A DNA stretch of 38,105 nt from SAR324 cluster bacterium (GTDB taxonomy: Bacteria > SAR324 > NAC60-12): assembly GCA_015231885.1 (NCBI GenBank), contig JADGAT010000046.1, positions 1 through 38,105 of the forward strand, read 5' to 3'. A program made the position numbers and the translations under genes. Positions 1 to 7,358 of this stretch are shown here, piece by piece (positions within the stretch are counted from its first letter, which is position 1; the number at the start of each line of letters is the position of its first letter). A model generated the notes under the pieces. The model did no database searches. It was not told where the DNA came from and worked only from the letters and a program-made list of their open reading frames with translations.

Positions 1-104
1 AAGGCGTTTTATCGGGCGCATAGCTTGCTATGTAACTGGTAAAACAACGCAGAATATCGATGAAAAGACAAGTAGATTTGCTAAGTTATTGTTTGAGCAT
101 GCCT
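1..104 (+). repeat. Palindromic dispersed repeat, copy 1 (cut by window edge)
   Basis: First of three copies of an element of about 150 bp (others at 1845-1990 and 20777-20930, same orientation). Only the part from the GGCGTTTTATCGGGCGCATAGC segment to the right end GTTTGAGCATGCCT is inside the window. This copy keeps the best apical stem (CATAGC-TT-GCTATG) and the inner pairing GCGTTTTA with TAAAACaaCGC. It ends about 17 bp past the stop of the convergent outer-membrane protein gene. It contains no ORF of note. Confidence 0.85.
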
Positions 105-120
105 GAATGTTTTTCAGCTT

Positions 121-1242
121 TTAAAAGGCAAAAGACAGTTGAAAGGATCGGCGAGCTTCTTTACCGGAGCCTGCGGTTTCTCCTGTTTCTTCTCCATAAG
201 CGGCAACCTGAATAGTAATGAAACGGGCAAACACAAAAGGGTTGATTTCAAAACCGTAGCTGAAATATCCCTGATTGTATCCAGAGCGAAAAGCAAGAAA
301 ACTGGTACCAGAATCAATGGGCAAGATACCAAATTCTATTCCCGTATGGATGCGTTTGGTCAGGTCTCGATCACTGGTTCCTTCCATGGTGAGGTCGCGC
401 AAATCGAAAGCATAGAGCAATCGAAAATAATCATTACCAGGTTGAAAGGAAAATCCCACGCTATATTCAGTGGGAACGGCTTTAGGGTAAGCGGCTCCTG
501 CAAACGTCATACTTCCCAGGTTTTGTGCGACTGCTCCGATGGTCATGCTCCAATCGCCTTCCACTCTCCAGTGTATCCCAATGTCGTACCCCTGTCCATT
601 GGCTATGGTGCCGGCACCACTGTACTGATCCGTCAGATCTCCGGTATCACTTCCTGCAGTAATGAGGTTGTCCAGGGAAATTTCAACAGGAGGGTATAGA
701 GAAAGGCGCTGCACCATTCGCATGGCAACCCCAATAACTAGGCCTCCTCGACCAATAGGAAATGCAAGTCCATAGGTCTGCACCTGATCGGCTTGTGTAT
801 AAAAACTGATTTCGGGTAAGACTGGATTCTCAAAGGCGAAACCGAACTGGACTTCTCCGAGGGCAGATATCCCAAAAACAAATCCATCAGCAGGAATGAG
901 GATATTGGCATTGATCAAAAAACGCAACCGTAGCTTTTTTCCCAGGGCGATTTCCAGGGTATCAGCTGTACTGGAATCACTGAGCTCCTGCAATTCGCTG
1001 GTCAGATTGATTGCATCATCAGAAACTTCTCCGAGCAGTCCCAGACTGACAAAAAAATTATCCACTCCAATCAATCCGGCAGGATTGTACTGGAGGGCAT
1101 TTTCATCATGACTCAGGGCAATTCCTACGTTTCCCATGCCCTGGTTGCGAATTCCCTGCCCTATGCGGTTGAAAGGTTCCCCAAAGGAATGGGAGGTTCC
1201 AGCAAATATCAAGAAAACTGCAATGCAAAGGCATTTTTTCAT
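121..1242 (-). CDS. FadL/OmpP1-like outer-membrane beta-barrel protein
   Basis: 373-residue exported protein. The start is set at the ATG at 1242 because TGAGG sits six bases upstream; an in-frame start 21 bp further out lacks such a site. Residues 1-20 form a signal peptide (MKK, then a hydrophobic run). The mature N-terminus has GMGNVGIALSHDENALQYNP followed by AGL, the glycine-rich stretch plus N-P-A-G-L typical of OmpP1/FadL/TodX and PorV-like barrels. The rest alternates polar and hydrophobic residues in glycine-rich strands, and the protein ends in Phe (QLSFAF), as many barrels recognised by BamA do. FadL homologues move hydrophobic compounds across the outer membrane; the substrate here cannot be read. 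Monocistronic, flanked by repeat copy 1 downstream. The barrel call is firm, the subfamily less so. Confidence 0.75.
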   Translation of the reverse strand: MKKCLCIAVFLIFAGTSHSFGEPFNRIGQGIRNQGMGNVGIALSHDENALQYNPAGLIGVDNFFVSLGLLGEVSDDAINLTSELQELSDSSTADTLEIALGKKLRLRFLINANILIPADGFVFGISALGEVQFGFAFENPVLPEISFYTQADQVQTYGLAFPIGRGGLVIGVAMRMVQRLSLYPPVEISLDNLITAGSDTGDLTDQYSGAGTIANGQGYDIGIHWRVEGDWSMTIGAVAQNLGSMTFAGAAYPKAVPTEYSVGFSFQPGNDYFRLLYAFDLRDLTMEGTSDRDLTKRIHTGIEFGILPIDSGTSFLAFRSGYNQGYFSYGFEINPFVFARFITIQVAAYGEETGETAGSGKEARRSFQLSFAF

Positions 1243-1844
1243 AAAAGGCCTCAGGTGATACATTTCAGTAATATGGGTGTAAATTAATTAATCATACGTT
1301 AGTAATGCATGAATCTGACCCATTTTTGCTCTTTATGGGGCTGCATTATCTATCAGTAAATCTTTCGTACCGCATCGGTTGTTTGCTGATACGTTTCCAG
1401 TACGTTGACCATGGCGGTGCAGCAGCGTAAACAGTTTGTCGGTTTGCAGATTTTAAATGCCCATCATATTGCTTGATGTCTCATAAAGCAAGCGTAGATA
1501 GCTTTCCAGTAAGCAGTAAAACATGTAGAATTTGATATTTTTACAAAATTTTGTTTCGCTCGAGAGTTCTTTTTCTTTACGTAGACGCAAGTGGGTGATC
1601 TCCTGGTTCAAATCATCAGGAGGTTTTCATCCATCCATAAGCAGACTCTGTCATGAGTTGTCCCAAAGAAGGGATCCATTTTTCAGGCACTTTGCCCAAA
1701 AAATAAGCAATTATCACCAATGATTATTTATAAAGCTAATAAATTCAGTTGCTTAAGTTTGGCATACATTTCGCAGTATATGTAATTGAAAATTCCGATC
1801 GAATTAAGTATCATTGGATCTTCATTTGTTTACTTATCCTTAGG
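1243..1844. other. Intergenic stretch with decayed coding-like remnants
   Basis: About 600 bp between the outer-membrane protein start and repeat copy 2 with no convincing gene. On the minus strand there are short protein-like segments broken by stops: one ends VLETYQQTTDAVRKIY just before a stop near 1365, and another reads YCLLESYLRLLYETSSNMM in a different frame around 1470-1530. They look like the remains of one old gene, but no family is recognisable. The AT-rich part at 1243-1300 probably holds the promoter of the outer-membrane protein. Confidence 0.35.
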
Positions 1845-1990
1845 AAGGCAAAAATAATAACATGCGAAAGTTACGCAGGATTTTCATCGAGATTCAAGGC
1901 GTTTTACCGGGCGCATAGCTTGAACCGATAAAGCAACGCAGAAGATCGTTGAAAAGAGTAGATTTGCTAAGTTATTGTTTGAGCATTCCT
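1845..1990 (+). repeat. Palindromic dispersed repeat, copy 2
   Basis: 146-bp copy that matches copy 3 base for base over most of its left half (AAGGC, then ATAATAACATGCG and GTTACGCAG). The right end reads GTTATTGTTTGAGCATTCCT. The ends are imperfect inverted repeats of each other (left C-AAA-AATAATAAC, right complement CAAACAATAAC). The arms TTTTCATCGA and TCGTTGAAAA also pair, so the unit is a long imperfect palindrome. This copy has lost several bases of the apical stem. CCTTAG occurs on both sides and could be a target duplication. It lies 75 bp upstream of glnII. Confidence 0.85.
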
Positions 1991-2021
1991 TAGATTGGAT
2001 CACTCGAGGAAAACCAATCTA
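1991..2021 (+). promoter_or_regulatory. Inverted repeat upstream of glnII
   Basis: Perfect 8-bp arms TAGATTGG (1991-1998) and CCAATCTA (2014-2021) separated by 15 bp, placed 45 bp before the glnII start and directly abutting the right end of repeat copy 2. This could be an operator for a nitrogen-responsive regulator or a leader hairpin. The sequence does not match a binding site I can name. Confidence 0.4.
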
Positions 2022-2065
2022 TATGATCAATGCCTAAATCTAAAATATCTTTGGAGATATAAAAT

Positions 2066-3073
2066 ATGAAAAGTAAGTTGGAATATATTTGGCTAGACGG
2101 CTACAGGCCGACTCAGAGTCTGAGAAGTAAAACACTGGTCCGTTCCGATTTTGGCGGAACGCTAGAAGAGTGTCCGATGTGGGCATTCGACGGCAGCTCA
2201 ACTGAGCAGGCCGAAGGCGGTTCGTCCGATTGCCTTTTGAAACCAGTTGCAATCATTCCTGATCCTGGCCGTAACAATGCCTATCTTGTAATGTCAGAAG
2301 TATTGAATGCCGATGGTACACCACATCCATCGAACGGTCGTGCTACTATTGATGATGATGATGATTTCTGGTTCGGTTTTGAGCAGGAATATTTCCTGTG
2401 GGATCCAGTAACCAATCTTCCTCCTGGATTTCCTCCAGGTGGATACCCTCCTCCACAAGGTCCATACTATTGCTCGGTGGGTGCACGCAATGCCTATTGC
2501 CGTGATCTGATTGAAGAACACCTGGATATGTGTTTGGAAGCAGGCTTGAATGTTGAAGGCATCAATGCGGAAGTGGCTGCAGGTCAATGGGAATTCCAGA
2601 TTTTTGCCAAGAGTGCCAAAAATGCCGGTGACCAAATTTGGCTTGCTCGTTATCTGCTGGAACGCACTGCTGAAAAATATGACCTCGCCGTTGATTGGCA
2701 TCCCAAGCCTCTGGGTGACACGGACTGGAACGGTTCTGGTATGCATGCTAACTTCTCCAACGGCACCATGCGCGAATCCGGCGACGAAGGCATTTTTACC
2801 AAAATCTGTGATGAGTTTGCCAAGAATGTAGGTATCTGCATCAGTGTCTATGGTGCGCATAACGAACAACGCTTAACTGGTAAGCATGAGACACAATCTA
2901 TTGATCAGTTCAGCTACGGAGTTTCTGATCGTGGTGCGTCGATTCGTATTCCGGTAGGAACGGTTGACGATGGCTGGAAAGGCCGTCTGGAAGATCGTCG
3001 CCCTGCTTCTAATGCGGATCCATACAAGGTTGCTGCTGTCATTGTTCAGATTACTAAAAAAGCACTGGCCTAA
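2066..3073 (+). CDS. glnII: Glutamine synthetase, type II (eukaryote-like GSII)
   Basis: 335-residue cytoplasmic enzyme that joins ammonia to glutamate using ATP. The length and motifs fit the short GSII class rather than the ~470-residue GSI: DGSST near residue 43, FGFEQEYF (metal-binding Glu), GQWEFQIF, NGSGMHANFS, HNEQRLTGKHET, GVSDRGASIRIP and EDRRPASNADPY. There is no GSI-type adenylylation loop, consistent with GSII not being controlled by GlnE. GGAG lies nine to ten bases before the ATG. The gene stands alone: an inverted repeat and a dispersed repeat lie upstream and a strong terminator follows 18 bp after the stop. GSII is found in rhizobia, actinobacteria and scattered other bacteria, usually explained by transfer or ancient paralogy. 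Identification is secure. Confidence 0.95.
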   Translation: MKSKLEYIWLDGYRPTQSLRSKTLVRSDFGGTLEECPMWAFDGSSTEQAEGGSSDCLLKPVAIIPDPGRNNAYLVMSEVLNADGTPHPSNGRATIDDDDDFWFGFEQEYFLWDPVTNLPPGFPPGGYPPPQGPYYCSVGARNAYCRDLIEEHLDMCLEAGLNVEGINAEVAAGQWEFQIFAKSAKNAGDQIWLARYLLERTAEKYDLAVDWHPKPLGDTDWNGSGMHANFSNGTMRESGDEGIFTKICDEFAKNVGICISVYGAHNEQRLTGKHETQSIDQFSYGVSDRGASIRIPVGTVDDGWKGRLEDRRPASNADPYKVAAVIVQITKKALA

Positions 3074-3091
3074 TGCTTAGTCGAAAAATCA

Positions 3092-3121
3092 CCGGTGTGG
3101 GCAACCACTCCGGCTTTTTTT
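3092..3121 (+). terminator. Rho-independent terminator after glnII
   Basis: Stem CCGGTGTGG / CCACTCCGG (one mismatch) closed by a GCAA tetraloop and followed by C and seven T. It ends glnII. Its complementary side lacks a comparable T run, so it probably does not serve the convergent kinase gene. Confidence 0.85.
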
Positions 3122-3141
3122 AAAAATCAAAACCATGCAGG

Positions 3142-4101
3142 CTATAGTTCTTGTAGCCAGTTTTGCTGCAGGGTGCGTAAAATTTCATCCATGGAAGCAG
3201 GCCTTGCAGCAGGTTCCTTATGGAGGCATTGAAGGCATAACTTTTCAAGAGCCTTCGGTACCTTGTATTTAGTAACCTCGGAAGGTTTGGCTGGTTCTTG
3301 ATTCTCTACCATATCAAGAATTTCATAGGTCATGTCACTATCAAATGGGAGTTTACCGGTTAAAAGTTCATAGAGAACCGACCCCAGACTATAGATATCT
3401 GTACTAAAATCTATATTCGGGTCACGACGAATTTGTTCCGGAGACATATAACACAATGTCCCTTGCAACTTTCCGCGGCCAGTCATGGATTCCTCTGAAT
3501 GGACCACGGCCTCACTTTCATGGGTATCATCATCTGTTGTACTGCCATCTTTTCTCCAGACCTTTGCAAGTCCCCAGTCGAGCAATAACACCTCATTAAA
3601 ACGACCTACCAGTATATTTTCTGGTTTAATATCGCGGTGGACCACCCCATGTGCATGTGCAGAGGCCAAGACATGGGATATTTGATCGATCACTTCGATC
3701 AGTTGTGACAGATCGTAACGTTCCCGGTAATCCATGATTTCTCGCAAGGTATAACCGTGTACCAACTTCATGGTGAAGTAATAATTACCCCGATTGTCCC
3801 GACCAATCTCATAAGTGGGTATGGTGTTGGGGTGCTGCAGCATGGCCGATATCCGGGCTTCACGCAGCAAACGCTTTTTCTCGATTTCATCATCCACAAA
3901 TTCTGGACGTAATGTCTTATAAGCAACGACCCGGTTCAAATGCAGATCTTTGCAGGATTTGATCAATGATTTTCCGCCTTTCGCAATCGTAGCAAGAAAC
4001 ATGTAACGGGTGTTTTGATTAATTACATCAGGGAGAGGTCTATCCGTGTCTTCTAGAAAGACTTTACTGTATTCTTTTGGGGGTTGTCGAAACTTGTGCA
4101 T
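3142..4101 (-). CDS. Hanks-type serine/threonine protein kinase
   Basis: 319-residue protein made almost entirely of a kinase domain. Visible elements: the ATP-binding Lys62 in VAYKTL, the catalytic loop HRDIKPEN with Asp157, the metal-binding motif written DWG (Asp175) instead of DFG, and GTLCYMSPEQ in place of the APE segment. The glycine loop is weak (IAKGGKSLIK), so nucleotide binding may be atypical. There is no transmembrane segment and no PASTA or TPR extension, so it looks like a soluble kinase. The DWG variant is common in Pkn-like kinases of myxobacteria and planctomycetes. The gene is alone, convergent with glnII and divergent from rpsD. No partner phosphatase or substrate gene is adjacent. 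The start ATG has only a weak AAAGA upstream. Confidence 0.9.
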   Translation of the reverse strand: MHKFRQPPKEYSKVFLEDTDRPLPDVINQNTRYMFLATIAKGGKSLIKSCKDLHLNRVVAYKTLRPEFVDDEIEKKRLLREARISAMLQHPNTIPTYEIGRDNRGNYYFTMKLVHGYTLREIMDYRERYDLSQLIEVIDQISHVLASAHAHGVVHRDIKPENILVGRFNEVLLLDWGLAKVWRKDGSTTDDDTHESEAVVHSEESMTGRGKLQGTLCYMSPEQIRRDPNIDFSTDIYSLGSVLYELLTGKLPFDSDMTYEILDMVENQEPAKPSEVTKYKVPKALEKLCLQCLHKEPAARPASMDEILRTLQQNWLQEL

Positions 4102-4418
4102 GATGTCTTTATTTCAGGCTGCTTTATTCAAGTGTGCATTTTTCAATAAGATAGATGAGCTTTATTAAATAAGCAAGGCGGCATCGATCCTTTTTAATTT
4201 GACTATTTGGAAGAATACTAATATATAATCTAGTTTTTCAACATCCAGGAAAAATAAATTTTGCTCCATAATGTTGTTTTTGAGTAAGGTACATTTGATG
4301 TGATGACGTCCTCATGGCAGCTTGAATTATTTAAGCAAAACTTCCTCGGTTTTTATAGAAATCCTATAACCTTGAATAGATAATATTCATAGATGTCATC
4401 TGAAAGGGAAAAGTCAGC
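4102..4418. other. Divergent control region of kinase gene and rpsD
   Basis: 317-bp AT-rich gap holding the presumed divergent promoters. A roughly palindromic CTTGAATTATTTAAG occurs near 4322-4336. No confident -35/-10 pair, riboswitch or small gene was identified, and no S4-binding pseudoknot could be recognised by eye. Confidence 0.4.
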
Positions 4419-5024
4419 ATGTCAAGAAAATCAATACCACGTCACCGCATTTGTCGCCGTCTTGGTGTTTCTGTTTGTGGGGCCGTAAACTGTCCTCTGG
4501 GACGTCGACCAACTCCCCCTGGCCAGCATGGTGCCATGAGACGCTCTAAGGATACGCAATATGCGCTTCAGTTAAAAGAAACTCAGAAGTTACGAGCCTA
4601 TTATGGAGTTTCTTCCAAGCAGTTGCGTCGTTATTATGCAGAAGCGGCTACTTCGAAGGAGCAGACCAACATCGCTCTGGTTCAAAAGATGGAATGCCGT
4701 CTCGATAATATGGCATACCGGATGGGATTTGCCTGCAGCCTTCGTTCTGCACGTCAATTGGTTGTACACCGCCACCTGATGGTCAATGGGAAAAATGTGA
4801 ACAAGCCCAGCTATCAATTGAAGTCTGGAGATACCGTTCAATTGAGGGAAAAAAGCCAAAAAATTGAACGATACACCGAATGGTTTAAATTTTATGATCA
4901 CAAACTTTCTTATGTGCAGAAAGATGTGAGCAAATACTCGGGTTCACTCGTTGAGATCCCCACAAGAGAAGAGATTCCTATTCTGGTGGAAGATCAGCTA
5001 GTGGTCGAATTCATGGCACGCTAA
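4419..5024 (+). CDS. rpsD: 30S ribosomal protein S4
   Basis: 201-residue primary 16S rRNA-binding protein of the small subunit. The N-terminal part carries RHRICRRLGVSVCG and CPLGRRPTPPGQHG, with Cys at 12, 20 and 25 in the region where zinc-type S4 proteins hold their metal. The S4 RNA-binding domain follows around residues 93-155 (MECRLDNMAYRMGF, SARQLVVHRHLMVNGKNVN). The C-terminus is the usual VEDQLVVEFMAR-like tail. GAAAGGGA lies about ten bases upstream of the ATG. Unusually, it is not in the alpha operon with rpsK/rpsM/rpoA: its neighbours are a kinase and a lipoprotein gene. It may therefore be a relocated gene or a second S4 copy, which one window cannot decide. Confidence 0.93.
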   Translation: MSRKSIPRHRICRRLGVSVCGAVNCPLGRRPTPPGQHGAMRRSKDTQYALQLKETQKLRAYYGVSSKQLRRYYAEAATSKEQTNIALVQKMECRLDNMAYRMGFACSLRSARQLVVHRHLMVNGKNVNKPSYQLKSGDTVQLREKSQKIERYTEWFKFYDHKLSYVQKDVSKYSGSLVEIPTREEIPILVEDQLVVEFMAR

Positions 5025-5031
5025 CAGTATG

Positions 5032-5074
5032 AGTCTCACTTTTTCTAGATTGATTCTGGAAGAAGTGAGAGACT
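5032..5074 (+). terminator. Hairpin between convergent rpsD and lipoprotein gene
   Basis: AGTCTCACTTTTTC pairs with GAAGAAGTGAGAGACT apart from a two-base bulge, around a loop of about 13 nt, eight bases after the rpsD stop. There is no long T run on the plus side, so termination strength is uncertain. The position between converging genes suggests it serves both. Confidence 0.55.
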
Positions 5075-5081
5075 ATTGATT

Positions 5082-5660
5082 TCAATAGCCTCCACCTTCT
5101 TCCAAATCAACGTCTTCCTCCTGTTTAATCATAAACACGCTGCCTACATCAAATGCTCCTTTTTGCAACGCAGAATAGAGTGATGCCTCTTCTCCCAAAC
5201 CTTTATTTTTTAGGCGTAGCTCCATATCTTCAATTCCCATGTATAGCAATTCCACTTCGACTAGGTCAACATCTTTGATTCGATAAATGTTGATGACATC
5301 CTTTGATTCATTACTGACAGCAAGCAGATTCAGTTCTGAATTGAAACTAAAGACAGAAGCTTCTTCTCCTAAGGTTTCTGAGTTGAAATGTTCAATGGCT
5401 TTTTGAATATATTTTTTTTGTAAAATCGAGCTTTTGGAAGCAGCCAAATTGGAAGGGATGGTTTCGGTACTTCGAAAGTTTTCAAAAGTGGCCAGATGAC
5501 GCATGTTTATATTCTCAACACGGTCCTTTTCGAAAACACGCAATGAGTTGAGAACTCGTCTTTTTCCTTCGGGCATTTCAACTTCCAGGGCAGGAGGTGT
5601 GCAGGCCGTCGCTATAATGATAATGCTGATTCCAATGGTTATCCACAATTTATATTGCAT
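5082..5660 (-). CDS. Predicted lipoprotein of unknown function
   Basis: 192 residues from the ATG at 5660, chosen because AAGGAG lies seven bases upstream and because a lipoprotein signal starts there (MQYKLW, a run of Ile, then IATAC with the lipidated Cys at about 20). The longer reading upstream would run into the channel gene. The mature part is acidic and shows no recognised domain. It twice contains the phrase LGEEAS (in ETLGEEASVFSF and KGLGEEASLYSA), hinting at a short internal duplication, and ends in an acidic EEDVDLEEGGGY tail. It is the last gene of the DtxR-channel-lipoprotein set, 40 bp after the channel gene. Probably an envelope protein; the function is unknown. Confidence 0.65.
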   Translation of the reverse strand: MQYKLWITIGISIIIIATACTPPALEVEMPEGKRRVLNSLRVFEKDRVENINMRHLATFENFRSTETIPSNLAASKSSILQKKYIQKAIEHFNSETLGEEASVFSFNSELNLLAVSNESKDVINIYRIKDVDLVEVELLYMGIEDMELRLKNKGLGEEASLYSALQKGAFDVGSVFMIKQEEDVDLEEGGGY

Positions 5661-5700
5661 CAAGGGTCTCCTTACAATGGTTTGGTAAACAATCATGCGA

Positions 5701-6546
5701 TTATAATTCTGTACCACAAAATTTACAACATTTTGCATCAGTATCATGCCCTTCAGCAGCACATTCACGGCATACTCGTGTGGTGATTCTTTGCTTGGAA
5801 GCCAATGTGATTTCAGCGGTAACAATTCCTGTGGGAACCGCTATAATGGCGTAGCCTAAAATCATAATAAAACTTGCCAGTGTCTGTCCAAGGTCTGTCT
5901 GGGGAGAGATGTCTCCATATCCAACCGTAGTCAGTGTAACAATGGCCCAGTAAATGCCGCGTGGTATGCTGGTAAAGCCATGTTCCTCCCCCTCAATGAC
6001 ATACATGATGGAACCAAACACAATAACGATTGCGAGTACTGCATACAAAAAAACTTCCACTTTGCGGCGGCTGGCATGCATTGCTTTCAGCAGTAAATTA
6101 GCCTCGCCCAGGTAAGTGACCAGTTTTAAGACACGAAAGACACGCAGTACTCGCAAGATTCGGATAACTGTCAGGTAATGTGTTCCCGGAAGAAAAAGAG
6201 CCAGATATGTCGGAAGAATGGCCAGTAAGTCAATAATGCCAAAAAAACTGGTTGCATATAAAATCGGTTTTCCCACACAAAACAAACGCAAAACATATTC
6301 TATGCTGAACAGAATGGTAAAAAACCACTCCATCCCATACAAAAGATCTCCGTACACTTCTCGGACAGCAGCGACACTGTCGAGCATAACAGTCAAAACG
6401 CTCAATCCAATATTGACCATTAACAGAACATCAAATAATTTACCTGCGGGTGTTTCTGCTTCAAAAATTATTTCATGGAGAATTGTTTGCCATTTTCTAT
6501 GACCGTGCTTTTGTTTGGCCTTCTCCGCATCGAAAAAATGTTTCAT
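5701..6546 (-). CDS. Voltage-gated potassium channel with C-terminal zinc ribbon
   Basis: 281-residue inner-membrane protein of the six-helix Kv type. S1-S3 span roughly residues 36-115. S4 is RILRVLRVFRVLKL (129-142), with positive charges every third residue. The pore has the selectivity filter TTVGYGD (206-212), followed by S6. The cytoplasmic tail ends in Cys259-x2-Cys262 and Cys273/274-x2/3-Cys277 (VCREC ... CCKFCGTEL), a small zinc-ribbon-like knuckle instead of an RCK/TrkA-N or cNMP domain. The start ATG lies one base after the stop of the DtxR-type regulator gene, so the two are very likely translationally coupled. Channel identity is clear; the metal role of the tail is inference. 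Confidence 0.93.
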   Translation of the reverse strand: MKHFFDAEKAKQKHGHRKWQTILHEIIFEAETPAGKLFDVLLMVNIGLSVLTVMLDSVAAVREVYGDLLYGMEWFFTILFSIEYVLRLFCVGKPILYATSFFGIIDLLAILPTYLALFLPGTHYLTVIRILRVLRVFRVLKLVTYLGEANLLLKAMHASRRKVEVFLYAVLAIVIVFGSIMYVIEGEEHGFTSIPRGIYWAIVTLTTVGYGDISPQTDLGQTLASFIMILGYAIIAVPTGIVTAEITLASKQRITTRVCRECAAEGHDTDAKCCKFCGTEL

Positions 6547-6547
6547 A

Positions 6548-7237
6548 CTAACTGGTGGTGTTGCTGGTCACTGGTTCAATCCTGATATTTTTAGCAATAT
6601 CAAATGGCAATGTGACCTGTCCTGTCTCTGAGTCCAGGGTCACCGAATTGGTGGCTTTGAGTATTTCTATGATGGTGTGTTCAGAACCCGGCACCACTGA
6701 TTTTTCATGCAGGTATTTCAATAAATCTTCAGATTCTTCCAAATATTCATTGATCATCACAATTTTTATTTGCATACCCGTTGCGGTTTGATCCAATGGA
6801 ATCGATTGCTGCAGAGCCGGATCACTGTGTCCTTGTGTGGGAACTCCATGAGGACAGGTTGCTGGATGATTTAAAAACTGTGCCAACTTTTCCACCACTA
6901 GCGGAGTCATGGCATGTTCTAGTTGGTGGGCATGTTTGTGAACCTGGTACCAGGGGATACCCAGCGTATTGCATAAAAAAGTTTCTGCCAAATGATGTCG
7001 AATGACCAAATCCTTGGCTTGTGCTTCTCCTTCCCCCGTCAGTGTAATATTTTTTTTATGATCCACCTGAATCAACAGGTCTCTTTGCATCCGGGATAGG
7101 GTTGCATGGACAGTGGATGGGCTTGACTGAATACGGGTGGCTAAATGTGTTGCTTTCACTGGAGTTTCTATGGATTGCAGAAGGTAAATTTCTTGCAAGT
7201 ATTCTTCTACAACAATGGATGGTTTTTCTTCGTTCAT
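6548..7237 (-). CDS. DtxR/MntR-family metal-dependent transcriptional regulator
   Basis: 229 residues. The N-terminal winged helix (residues 1-65: VEEYLQEIYLL, then PSTVHATLSRMQRDLL) is the DtxR DNA-binding domain. The metal-binding and dimerisation part follows at 75-130 (IRHHLAETFL, HKHAHQLEHAM, CPHG). The C-terminal 80 residues resemble the FeoA/SH3-like domain. Family members repress iron or manganese uptake genes when loaded with metal. Here the gene leads an operon with a K+ channel and a lipoprotein, so the sensed ion and target are not obvious. An imperfect inverted repeat 22 bp upstream could be its own operator. Confidence 0.88.
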   Translation of the reverse strand: MNEEKPSIVVEEYLQEIYLLQSIETPVKATHLATRIQSSPSTVHATLSRMQRDLLIQVDHKKNITLTGEGEAQAKDLVIRHHLAETFLCNTLGIPWYQVHKHAHQLEHAMTPLVVEKLAQFLNHPATCPHGVPTQGHSDPALQQSIPLDQTATGMQIKIVMINEYLEESEDLLKYLHEKSVVPGSEHTIIEILKATNSVTLDSETGQVTLPFDIAKNIRIEPVTSNTTS

Positions 7238-7258
7238 GGGTTATGATTAAATTAAAAA

Positions 7259-7279
7259 ATTGTGGTAATTATTGACAAT
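7259..7279 (-). promoter_or_regulatory. Candidate operator/promoter of the dtxR-like operon
   Basis: ATTGT-N11-ACAAT imperfect inverted repeat starting 22 bp upstream of the regulator start. On the minus strand TTGTCA could be a -35 box, with TTAATT as a possible -10 about 17 bases later. It would suit autoregulation. The match is short and no family consensus is claimed. Confidence 0.3.
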
Positions 7280-7358
7280 GATGGATTAATGTAACAAATA
7301 GTTCAAAAATATTCCACGATTTGATTGCTCCTGGACTTGATCGCTTTATCTCCAATTT

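Noticed and set aside
139..699. Long plus-strand reading frame opposite the outer-membrane protein gene
   Set aside because: It is the complement of a well-supported barrel gene, has no ribosome site and reads as low-quality protein text.
1532..1723. 63-codon plus-strand frame with Arg/Ser-rich text
   Set aside because: No ribosome site, odd composition, inside a decayed stretch; the opposite strand is more protein-like.
2294..2869. 191-codon minus-strand frame inside glnII
   Set aside because: Shadow of the glutamine synthetase gene, whose motifs are certain; the translated text shows no domain.
3142..4101. Kinase as an inactive pseudokinase because of DWG in place of DFG
   Set aside because: The essential Lys, HRD Asp and metal-binding Asp are all present, and DWG occurs in active bacterial kinases.
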